Assembly: GCA_013043945.1 (NCBI GenBank)
Contig: JABEUW010000241.1
Location: 1-5,258, forward strand
Reading direction: 5' to 3'
Length of the DNA stretch: 5,258 bases
Source: Vulcanimicrobiota bacterium
GTDB taxonomy: Bacteria; Vulcanimicrobiota; Vulcanimicrobiia; Vulcanimicrobiales; Vulcanimicrobiaceae
Shown here: in pieces, positions 1 through 5,258 of the stretch
Layout: every line of letters begins with the position of its first letter
How positions within the stretch are numbered: position 1 is the first letter of the stretch
Translations under genes and position numbers: made by a program
The notes under the pieces: generated by a model
The model's database searches: none
Seen by the model: the letters and a program-made list of their open reading frames with translations, nothing else
Told to the model about the DNA's origin: nothing

Positions 1-1
1 G

Positions 2-2449
2 CAACTCGACGCCATCTTCACGCGCCTGCGCGAAGTAGAGGCCGACGTCGCACGCGAGGCGACCGCACGTGCCGAACGCCGCGCGCAGGGTGAGAGCCTT
101 CGCGGCGAGATCGCGCGCCTGGATGGGGAGATCGCCGAGGACTCCTCGCGCCTGGGCCATCTCGAACGCGCGGTCGATGAGAGCACGCATCGCTGCGCGC
201 AGCACGAGAGCGTACTCGCACAGGCCGAAGGGCAGCAGCGCGACGCGCGCGCTGCGGTCGAGAGCGCGCAAGCAACGCACGCGCAGGCGCAGAGCGCGGC
301 TGCAGCGGCGACGGCGGCGCTGCGCGAACACGCCGGCGAAGTAAAGGCCGCCGAGTCGCGCCTACACACGATCGAGGAGCTCGAGAACTCACTCGAAGGG
401 CACGTACCCGGAACGCGCGCCGTCATGGAAGCCAAACAGCGCGGCGAGCTCGGTGGTATCGAAGGCATCGTCAGCAACCTCATCACCACCGATGAGAAAT
501 ATGCGCGCGCGATGGATATTGCGTTCGGCGCGCGACTCTCGAACATCGTGACCACCAGCTCCGAAGATGCCGAACGCGGGATCGAATTTCTCAACGCGCG
601 CGAAGCGGGGCGCGCGACTTTTCTGCCGCTCGATACGCTCTCGGCGCGCGACGCCCGGGCGATGACCCCCGAATTGAGTTCGATTCCCGGCGTGATCGAT
701 TACGCGCATCGCCTCGTGCGTACCGACGCACGGTACGAAGGCGTCGTCCGCTTCCTCGTCGGCAACGTCTTAGTGGTCGACACGCTGCAGACCGGTATTC
801 ATCTCGTGCGCGAGCGCAAGCTGCGCGAGACGATCGTGACGCTGAGCGGCGAGCAGATTACCGGCGGCGGCGCGATCACCGGTGGACGTTTTCAGCGCGA
901 ACGCTCGCTGCTTTCGCGGCGCGTCGCCGCGCAGACGCTGCGCGGACAGCTCGATGCAATGCACGCGACGCTGCGTCGGCTCGAAGCCGAGGCGAGTGCG
1001 TGTGCCGAACGGATTACCAGCGCGGCACGCGCGCTCGACCAGGCGCGCGAGGCATCGAATGCCTGCGACGTGCACGTGACGGAGCTGCGCGGCGAACTCA
1101 CCGCGCTCGGAGCAACGCTCGAACGGACGAACGCCGAGGTAGGCGCGGTGCGCGCACATATCGACGAACGGCGCGGTGCGTTGGCCGTCGCGCGCGAACG
1201 GGCACTCGCACTCGGCGACGAGACGGCATCGAATGCGAGTGGCGACGAAGAACGCGAGCGTCTCGAGGCGGAGCTCGCGCAGGCGCGTGCTGGCATTGCG
1301 CGCTCGGAGGAGCAACAACGCGAAGCGACGCAGGTCGCGGCGGCGCTGCGCGAACGAAACGCGGCGTTACACGCCGAGCGCGATGCGGCCGCGGCGCGGC
1401 TGGGGATGCTCGACCAGAATCAGGAGCGTGCGCGCGACGCGCGGGAGCGCATGCTCGCCGAGATCGGGACGCTCGCGGACGAAACGCGGCGTCTGCACGC
1501 GCATGCCGAAGGGTTGCGCGGGGGAGTTGCCGAGGTCGACGCGCGCCTCGAGAGCGCGCGCCGCGAACGCGAGCAACTCGCGGCACGGCAGTCGCAACTC
1601 GAGGGCGAGCTCAAGCAAGCGGAGTTCGAGGAGCGCGAGGCATCGCACGAAGGCGAGCGTGTCCGCACTCGCTTAGCGGAGATCGACGCGGAGCTTGGGA
1701 TGCTCGTCGCGCAGTTCGCGCAGAACCCGGCCGGCGACGACGAGTGCGCCGACGTCGCTTCGCGCTACGCCGATGAGGGCGATGAGGTCGTCGAAGATCT
1801 GCCGCGCCTTCGCGACGAACTCGCGCGATTGAGTGCGAATGTCAACCTCAACGCCGAGGCGGAGAGCGAGGAACTCGCCGCGCGCGACCAGGAGCTGCGC
1901 AAGCAACTCGAAGACGTCATGAAAGCGCGCGAGACGCTGCTCGAATCGATTCACGAGATCGAGAAGCAGACGCAGGTGCGTTTCAACGAAACCTTCGAGA
2001 AAGTTGCGGAGGCGTTCACCGAGAGCTTCGATCGCCTCTTCCCGGGCGGGCAGGCGAAGATGTGGCAGACCAATCCCGAGAATATCTCGGAGACGGGGAT
2101 CGAAATTTCGGCGCAACCTCCGGGTAAGAAAGCGATGCCGCTCGCAGCGCTCTCCGGCGGCGAACGGGCGATGGTCGCGGCGGCGTTGATCTTTGCGTTA
2201 ATAAAGGTCAAACCATCGCCCTTCTATCTGCTCGACGAAATCGATGCCGCGCTCGACGATGCCAACGTGGAGCGGCTCTCGCATATGGTGCGCGATCTGC
2301 AGGGCGATTCGCAGATGATCGTCGTCACGCACAATCGCAAAACGATGGAGATCGCCGACCGCCTCTACGGCGTCTCGATGTCGGAGCCGGGGGTGAGTTC
2401 GATCATCTCGGCGGAGCTCACCCCCGACCCGGAGCTCGCCCTTGCCTGA
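2..2449 (+). CDS. smc: Chromosome segregation protein SMC, C-terminal ~815 residues (5' end outside window)
   Basis: SMC dimers form the ATP-driven condensin that compacts and segregates bacterial chromosomes, acting on DNA with ScpA/ScpB (family knowledge). The frame is open from base 2 with no stop, so the gene starts outside the window; the ATG at 425 is internal. In window residue numbers: about 1-125 is Arg/Glu/Ala-rich coiled coil. About 130-295 is the hinge, with GTRAV near 137-141, FGARLSNIV, GRATFLPLD and the glycine-rich ITGGGAITGG at 286-295. About 296-680 is the returning coiled coil. The C-terminal head follows, with signature LSGGE at 717-721, Walker B FYLLDEID at 741-748 (D745, catalytic E746), D-loop ALD at 750-752 and the H-loop histidine H777 in VVTHN. 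The Walker A half lies upstream and is not seen. Bacterial SMC is usually near 1,180 residues, so roughly 370 are missing. RecN and MukB are less likely, given the hinge and head motifs. The TGA stop overlaps the purH start. Confidence 0.97.
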   Translation, partial: QLDAIFTRLREVEADVAREATARAERRAQGESLRGEIARLDGEIAEDSSRLGHLERAVDESTHRCAQHESVLAQAEGQQRDARAAVESAQATHAQAQSAAAAATAALREHAGEVKAAESRLHTIEELENSLEGHVPGTRAVMEAKQRGELGGIEGIVSNLITTDEKYARAMDIAFGARLSNIVTTSSEDAERGIEFLNAREAGRATFLPLDTLSARDARAMTPELSSIPGVIDYAHRLVRTDARYEGVVRFLVGNVLVVDTLQTGIHLVRERKLRETIVTLSGEQITGGGAITGGRFQRERSLLSRRVAAQTLRGQLDAMHATLRRLEAEASACAERITSAARALDQAREASNACDVHVTELRGELTALGATLERTNAEVGAVRAHIDERRGALAVARERALALGDETASNASGDEERERLEAELAQARAGIARSEEQQREATQVAAALRERNAALHAERDAAAARLGMLDQNQERARDARERMLAEIGTLADETRRLHAHAEGLRGGVAEVDARLESARREREQLAARQSQLEGELKQAEFEEREASHEGERVRTRLAEIDAELGMLVAQFAQNPAGDDECADVASRYADEGDEVVEDLPRLRDELARLSANVNLNAEAESEELAARDQELRKQLEDVMKARETLLESIHEIEKQTQVRFNETFEKVAEAFTESFDRLFPGGQAKMWQTNPENISETGIEISAQPPGKKAMPLAALSGGERAMVAAALIFALIKVKPSPFYLLDEIDAALDDANVERLSHMVRDLQGDSQMIVVTHNRKTMEIADRLYGVSMSEPGVSSIISAELTPDPELALA
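2431..2444 (+). promoter_or_regulatory. Ribosome binding site and TTG start of purH inside the smc 3' end
   Basis: GGAG at 2431-2434 lies 7 bases before a TTG at 2442-2444, a good Shine-Dalgarno spacing, and both sit inside the last codons of smc. No ATG or GTG occurs in the purH frame before the conserved SVSDKHG motif, so TTG is the best start. The 8-base overlap with the smc stop suggests that ribosomes finishing smc help start purH. The coupling is inferred from spacing only. Confidence 0.75.
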
Positions 2450-4016
2450 GCGTGCGCGCGAGGCCGCGCTCTTTTCGGTCTCTGATAAGCATGGCGTCGA
2501 AGATGTCGCACGCGCGCTACACGCGCGGGGCGTCGCGATCTATGCGACCGGAGGTACGCGGAGCTATCTCGTCGATTGCGGCGTCCCCGCGCAAGATGTC
2601 GAATCGATCACGGGGTTTCCGGCGCTCTTCGGTGGCCGGGTCAAAACGCTGCACCCGAAGGTCTTCGGCGCGATTCTCTACGATCGCAGCACCGAAGAGC
2701 ACCGCGCGCAGATCGAACAGTATGCGATGCCGAGCATCGTTGCGGTCGTCGTCAATCTCTACCCATTTGAAGCGACGGTCGCACGCGAAGGCACGACGCT
2801 AGAGGAAGCGATCGAACAGATCGATATCGGTGGAGTCGCGCTCTTGCGTGCCGCAGCAAAGAACGCCGCGCACGTTGCGGTGCTGACCGACCCTTCGCAG
2901 TACCCGCGCTACCTTGCGGCGCTCGAAAGCGGTGAGGTTCCTAACGGTTTGCGGCGGCGCCTGGCGGTGGCGGCATTCGAACGGACGGCTTCGTACGACA
3001 TCGCCATCTCGCACTATCTTGCGACGAAGGGCGAATTGTTGCCCTCCGATCTCCCGGGTGCGCTTACGCTCGCGCTACCGCTCGCTCAACGTTTGCGCTA
3101 CGGCACGAACCCGCAAGAGCGCGCGGCATTCTATCTCGGACGCGAAGATCGCGTTCCCGAACAGCTGCACGGAAAAGCCCTCTCCTACAACAACTTGCTC
3201 GATCTCGATGCGACGTTACGATTGCTCTCTCGCGCCGCGCTCGGCGCCGAATACGGCAGCGAACGCGAACGTTTCGTGCGCGCGGCGGTGGTGAAGCATA
3301 CCGTTCCCTGCGGCGTCGCGCAGCGTTCGACGGTGGGGAAGGCGGTTCGCGATGCCATTGCGGCCGATCCCGTCTCGGCGTTCGGCGGAATCGTTGCGAC
3401 CGATACGCGCCTCGATGCCGTTGCGGCGCGCGCGCTCGCCGAAGTCTTTCTCGAAATCGTCGCCGCGCCGGAGTACGATGACGACGCGCTCGAGATCTTA
3501 CGCAAGAAAAAGAATCTGCGCATCATGCGCTTCACGCCCGAGCTTCCCGACGAACTCGCCGCCGAGTTGCGCGTGCGCTCGGCGCTCGGCGGCGTGCTCG
3601 CCGAGGAGAACGATCCTAACGCAGAACCCGAACGCTGGAGCGTGGTGAGTAAGCGCGTTCCCGACGATCGGGAGTGGCACGATCTCGCTTTCGCCTGGGA
3701 TATCGTGCGCCACGTGAAGAGCAACGGCATCGTCATCGTCAAGGGCGGTACGACGCGTGGAATCTGCGCCGGGCAGACCAATCGCGTGAGTGCAGTGCAG
3801 ATCGCCGCGCACCGAGCGGGCGAGCTCGCGGTCGGCGGATCGTGCGCGAGCGACGGCTTTTTCCCGTTCGCCGATGGGCTCGAAGCGGCGATTGCGGCCG
3901 GCGTTACCGCAGTGATCGCGCCGGGCGGCAGCGTTCGCGACGCGGAGGTTATCGCCGCCGCCGATCGCGCCGGCATCGCGCTCGTTTTCTCCAGCTACCG
4001 GTACTTCTTGCACTAG
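2442..4016 (+). CDS. purH: Bifunctional AICAR formyltransferase / IMP cyclohydrolase PurH
   Basis: This cytosolic enzyme catalyses the last two steps of de novo purine synthesis: formyl transfer from 10-formyl-THF to AICAR, then ring closure to IMP. At 524 residues it has the usual full length. The N-terminal cyclohydrolase (MGS-like) domain, about 8-150, shows SVSDKHG (12-18), ATGGT (35-39), GRVKTLHPK (65-73, K68), VVNLYPFE (103-110, Y107), and IDIGG plus RAAAKN (D128, K140), matching known active-site positions. The formyltransferase domain, about 150-524, shows RYGTNPQE (219-226), the catalytic pair K285-H286 in VVKHTVPCG, DPVSAFGG, KSNGIVIVK (N428), AGQTNRV, ASDGFFPF and PGGSVRD. It ends RYFLH, where many relatives have RHFxH. 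The start is TTG, supported by a GGAG 7 bases upstream; the gene overlaps smc by 8 bases and is presumably driven by the upstream operon promoter. No frameshift is seen. Identity is near certain. Confidence 0.98.
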   Translation: MPERAREAALFSVSDKHGVEDVARALHARGVAIYATGGTRSYLVDCGVPAQDVESITGFPALFGGRVKTLHPKVFGAILYDRSTEEHRAQIEQYAMPSIVAVVVNLYPFEATVAREGTTLEEAIEQIDIGGVALLRAAAKNAAHVAVLTDPSQYPRYLAALESGEVPNGLRRRLAVAAFERTASYDIAISHYLATKGELLPSDLPGALTLALPLAQRLRYGTNPQERAAFYLGREDRVPEQLHGKALSYNNLLDLDATLRLLSRAALGAEYGSERERFVRAAVVKHTVPCGVAQRSTVGKAVRDAIAADPVSAFGGIVATDTRLDAVAARALAEVFLEIVAAPEYDDDALEILRKKKNLRIMRFTPELPDELAAELRVRSALGGVLAEENDPNAEPERWSVVSKRVPDDREWHDLAFAWDIVRHVKSNGIVIVKGGTTRGICAGQTNRVSAVQIAAHRAGELAVGGSCASDGFFPFADGLEAAIAAGVTAVIAPGGSVRDAEVIAAADRAGIALVFSSYRYFLH

Positions 4017-4031
4017 GGAGCAGCGACGGCC

Positions 4032-4062
4032 CTCGATACGCCGCTTGCAGCGGCTACTCGGG
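4032..4062. repeat. REP-like palindrome downstream of purH
   Basis: The inner stem GCCGC (4040-4044) pairs with GCGGC (4050-4054) around the loop TTGCA. Beyond a symmetric TAC/TAC internal loop, CTCGA (4032-4036) pairs with TCGGG (4058-4062) with one G-T wobble. The layout, a GC stem plus TCGATAC/TACTCGG flanks followed by TGACA, resembles intergenic palindromes I recall from high-GC genomes. It starts 15 bases after the purH stop and may protect or end the transcript. There is no T-run, so it is not a classical terminator. Confidence 0.6.
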
Positions 4063-4107
4063 CTGACAGCGTGCGTGGTACGCGGCTACTCGGGCTGACA
4101 GCGTGCG
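4050..4107. repeat. Two exact 26-base direct repeats, 32-base period
   Basis: Bases 4050-4075 and 4082-4107 are identical over 26 bases (core CTACTCGGGCTGACA), separated by the six bases TGGTAC. The first copy begins within the right arm of the REP-like hairpin. The second lacks that hairpin's left arm, so it looks like a partial duplication of the palindromic unit. Two copies with a 6-base spacer are not a CRISPR array. Confidence 0.85.
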
Positions 4108-4132
4108 AGCGCGATCGTGTCACGCCGAGTAG
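4086..4132. repeat. Long imperfect dyad, possible bidirectional transcript 3'-end structure
   Basis: CTACTCGG (4086-4093) pairs with CCGAGTAG (4125-4132), and TGACA (4096-4100) pairs with TGTCA (4118-4122). The two helices are separated by a 2x2 mismatch (GC opposite CG) and close a 17-base loop. The dyad sits between convergent genes, purH on + and the HNH gene on -, so it could shape the 3' ends of both transcripts. No oligo-T follows on either strand, so intrinsic termination is not supported. It may equally be two inverted copies of the same repeat unit. Confidence 0.5.
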
Positions 4133-4136
4133 GTTG

Positions 4137-4157
4137 CCCTTCGACAGGCTCGGGGTA
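4137..4157. repeat. Second REP-like palindrome type (TTCGA...TCGGG hairpin)
   Basis: CTTCGA (4139-4144) pairs with TCGGGG (4150-4155) through two G-T wobbles, around the loop CAGGC. The unit CCCTTCGACAGGCTCGGGG followed by TAAAC is close to a small palindrome type I recall as common in intergenic DNA of many bacteria (from memory, unchecked). It lies between the two convergent genes with the other repeats. Confidence 0.5.
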
Positions 4158-4177
4158 AACTCCGCAACCGTATCGAG

Positions 4178-4192
4178 GCGGCATATCGCCGC
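4178..4192. repeat. Small GC hairpin immediately 3' of the HNH gene
   Basis: GCGGC (4178-4182) and GCCGC (4188-4192) pair around the loop ATATC. The structure lies just beyond the TAA stop of the minus-strand HNH gene, where a 3'-end structure would be expected. It uses the same 5-base stem as the hairpin at 4040-4054, in the opposite arm order. It has no T-run, so a terminator role is unproven. Confidence 0.4.
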
Positions 4193-4195
4193 GGC

Positions 4196-5137
4196 TTAAC
4201 GCTTAAAAATCTCTTCGTAATGCCGCTCGAGGTTTTGAACGTCGGGAAGTGCGTTTGCAGCCGATGGCGCGCGCACCTCGCGTTCGTTCATTTCATAATA
4301 GATTTTCCCGTTGCTAAAGTCTTCCCGGAGGCGAGGGCTCACGACGAAGCGACGATCGGGACGAATCGACACGTAACCCTTATCGAAGAGTCGGTGAATA
4401 TCAGAACGCAATGCGATGCCGTTCGAAAGTTCGTGCCGTAACCGTTCGGAGAACGGCACGATGTGCGCGGCGTCGAGGACGGGCACGGTTCTCTCTCCGG
4501 AAATCGCACACCGCCGATCGTACGCGTCGAGGATGATTGCCCGAAAGGTTCCCTGCCCTTGCCTCGGTAGATAGAGCGCCGTCTTTGCGCGGCCCCCGAA
4601 CGGGGCGCGCGAGTCTGGACTTAGTGCCGGTGGCGGCAGCGCGGCGCCGAGACGAGCGCGAACCTGCTCCCATACGCGTGCGCCCTCACCGGCATTCATG
4701 TCGTAATATGTTCCCGCTTGAATTTGAGACTTCCAGTCGCCTGGCGGGTCGATCCATGCGGAACGTTCGAAAAACGTCGGTTGATCGAGAAAAACGCAAC
4801 CAATTTCGTGGCGTTCGTCGATTGGACGGCCGACGTACTGCGAAATTCGCTCGATCAGTCGGTCGACGTTTTCCACGCCGTTCTTTTCGCCGAAGAACTC
4901 CCAGGCATCGCGAATGCTATAGCGCACCGAACGCTCGAAAAAGCCCACCCCGACAATCGCGTTCACCGGTGCTTTCAATTTGAACAAGAACGGCGCCCCC
5001 GGGCGGGGGATCAGCAGGCTCCCGCCGGGTCGCCAAAAATTCACTTCATCGAGGGCGGGGCAGCGTGAGAGAAACTCAAACCAGTCGCGGTCGGTTAGGC
5101 CGATGTAGAGGTCGCGTTGCTCCCGGGGGTTCTCCAC
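4196..5137 (-). CDS. HNH endonuclease (HNH_2-type, restriction-like), 313 residues
   Basis: This is a probable metal-dependent DNA nuclease. The C-terminal part, about 195-255, carries the HNH_2 pattern: GQGTFR (194-199), CAISG (C210-G214), DAAHIVPF with first histidine H225, SNGIALR with N239, and IHRLFDKGY with H248. Only one cysteine is present, so there is no paired zinc knuckle. The N-terminal part, about 15-165, has FWRPGG (34-39), PFLFKLKAPVNAIVGVGFF (49-67), AWEFFGEKNGV (78-88) and a QAGTYYDM block (140-147). This conserved arrangement is found in stand-alone HNH proteins annotated as putative restriction endonucleases; it may be a PUA/EVE-like domain reading DNA bases, but that is a guess. 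The GTG start is the only plausible one: an in-frame TGA lies 11 codons upstream and the first ATG is far downstream. No methyltransferase is adjacent, so defence against modified or foreign DNA is possible but unproven. The gene's 3' third is visibly less GC-rich than smc (30 of 60 bases at 4261-4320), a weak hint of transfer. Confidence 0.88.
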   Translation of the reverse strand: MENPREQRDLYIGLTDRDWFEFLSRCPALDEVNFWRPGGSLLIPRPGAPFLFKLKAPVNAIVGVGFFERSVRYSIRDAWEFFGEKNGVENVDRLIERISQYVGRPIDERHEIGCVFLDQPTFFERSAWIDPPGDWKSQIQAGTYYDMNAGEGARVWEQVRARLGAALPPPALSPDSRAPFGGRAKTALYLPRQGQGTFRAIILDAYDRRCAISGERTVPVLDAAHIVPFSERLRHELSNGIALRSDIHRLFDKGYVSIRPDRRFVVSPRLREDFSNGKIYYEMNEREVRAPSAANALPDVQNLERHYEEIFKR

Positions 5138-5171
5138 ACCGGTAACGTACGTGCTCCCGAACGAAAGTCAT
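5138..5171 (-). promoter_or_regulatory. Candidate promoter for the HNH gene, possibly leaderless
   Basis: Read on the minus strand, TACGTT (5144-5149) lies 6 bases before the GTG start, where a -10 box for a leaderless transcript would be. ATGACT (5166-5171) is 16 bases further up and could act as a weak -35. No Shine-Dalgarno stands at useful distance: the only GGAG is about 16 bases from the GTG. Matches to consensus are poor (3/6 and 4/6), so this is tentative. Confidence 0.25.
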
Positions 5172-5184
5172 GCCGATGCGCCGT

Positions 5185-5190
5185 GAGGAG
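5185..5190 (+). promoter_or_regulatory. Ribosome binding site deciding the start of the VOC gene
   Basis: GAGGAG stands 6 bases before the ATG at 5197. In-frame ATGs also occur at 5170 and 5176, but they lack such a site, and starting there would add up to nine residues before the conserved glyoxalase N-terminus. The 5197 start is therefore preferred. Confidence 0.7.
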
Positions 5191-5196
5191 GCTGCG

Positions 5197-5258
5197 ATGC
5201 CAAGATTTCTCCATACCTCGATCTTCGTCAACGATATGGCCGAATCGATTGCCTTTTA
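5197..5258 (+). CDS. VOC/glyoxalase-family protein, N-terminal 20 codons (3' end outside window)
   Basis: The visible peptide, MPRFLHTSIFVNDMAESIAF, is the first beta-strand and helix of a vicinal-oxygen-chelate fold. It closely follows the glyoxalase I opening (LHTxxxVxDxxxSIxFY), with H6 at the position of the first metal-ligand histidine of lactoylglutathione lyase. In such enzymes the fold binds a divalent metal and acts on substrates such as the methylglyoxal-glutathione adduct; other members are dioxygenases or antibiotic-resistance proteins. Too little is present to choose among them or to give a gene symbol. The gene is divergent from the HNH endonuclease, with 59 bases between starts that must hold both promoters, and has a GAGGAG 6 bases before the ATG. 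The last codon in the window is incomplete (TA). Confidence 0.75.
   Translation, partial: MPRFLHTSIFVNDMAESIAF

Larger units (their letters stand above)
4031..4178. repeat. 148-base intergenic segment bracketed by perfect 10-base inverted repeats
   Basis: CCTCGATACG at 4031-4040 is the exact reverse complement of CGTATCGAGG at 4169-4178. The tetramer CGGC occurs directly outside both ends (4027-4030 and 4179-4182), resembling a short target-site duplication. No open frame of note lies inside, so if this is an element it is non-coding and MITE-like. Alternatively the ends are halves of two separate REP-like palindromes pointing in opposite directions. The inverted repeat is directly visible; the mobile interpretation is speculative. 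Confidence 0.5.

Noticed and set aside
18..392. 124-codon minus-strand open frame at the left edge
   Set aside because: Its composition is Arg/Ser/Ala-rich and it lies opposite the open SMC frame, with no ribosome site or motif seen.
770..1318. 182-codon minus-strand open frame within smc
   Set aside because: It lies wholly opposite an intact SMC coiled coil, has no recognisable motif, and is expected from GC-rich codon bias; several other frames nearby are equally open.
1000..1776. 258-codon plus-strand frame inside smc
   Set aside because: Its product is almost only Arg, Ala and Gly, typical of a shifted reading of GC-rich coiled-coil codons; smc itself is clear in another frame.
425..2449. 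ATG at 425 as the true start of the SMC gene
   Set aside because: The frame is open back to base 2 and encodes coiled coil. The hinge motif begins before 425, so the ATG is internal.
3185..3976. 263-codon minus-strand open frame opposite purH
   Set aside because: It is opposite the conserved formyltransferase domain. The Ser/Ala/Arg-rich translation with no domain pattern marks it as a shadow frame.
4050..4107. Minimal CRISPR array
   Set aside because: There are only two repeats with a 6-base spacer and no cas genes. The repeat continues a REP-like hairpin.
4017..4195. Classical Rho-independent terminators for purH or the HNH gene
   Set aside because: Hairpins are present, but none is followed by a T-run on the relevant strand.
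4718..5068. 116-codon plus-strand open frame opposite the HNH gene
   Set aside because: It is opposite the conserved N-terminal half of the HNH protein and has no independent motif or ribosome site.
5170..5196. Upstream in-frame ATGs (5170, 5176) as the VOC gene start
   Set aside because: They lack a Shine-Dalgarno and would extend the protein before the conserved N-terminus; GAGGAG is correctly placed only for 5197.

Overview
This is a high-GC bacterial window with very dense coding and strong C/G preference at third codon positions. It reads as housekeeping chromosome followed by a small accessory patch. There is no eukaryotic or phage structural content and no rRNA or tRNA gene. The lineage cannot be fixed from the sequence. 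The codon style and the type of intergenic palindromes would suit a high-GC soil bacterium (I thought of Eremiobacterota-like or actinobacterial genomes), but that is only an impression.

Layout: (1) Positions 2-2449, + strand: the C-terminal ~815 residues of an SMC chromosome-condensation ATPase, cut by the left window edge. It contains the distal N-terminal coiled coil, the hinge, the return coiled coil and the C-terminal ATPase half (signature motif, Walker B, H-loop). (2) Positions 2442-4016, + strand: a complete bifunctional purine-biosynthesis enzyme, PurH. It begins at a TTG codon inside the last codons of smc (8-base overlap), so the two genes are almost certainly co-transcribed and probably translationally coupled. 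(3) Positions 4017-4195: a 179-base gap between convergent genes, packed with palindromes. It holds REP-like hairpins, a 26-base direct repeat with 32-base period, a long dyad, and a pair of 10-base inverted repeats bracketing 148 bases. (4) Positions 4196-5137, - strand: an HNH endonuclease of the restriction-like HNH_2 type, with a conserved N-terminal region. It begins at GTG, apparently without a Shine-Dalgarno. (5) Positions 5197-5258, + strand: the first ~20 codons of a glyoxalase/VOC-family protein, divergent from the endonuclease and cut by the right window edge.

smc and purH have no obvious biochemical connection; they share a transcript rather than a pathway. The endonuclease stands alone here, with no methyltransferase or specificity gene beside it. 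No multi-gene novel system is visible. The parts most worth a second look are the repeat cluster at 4027-4192 and the solitary HNH protein.
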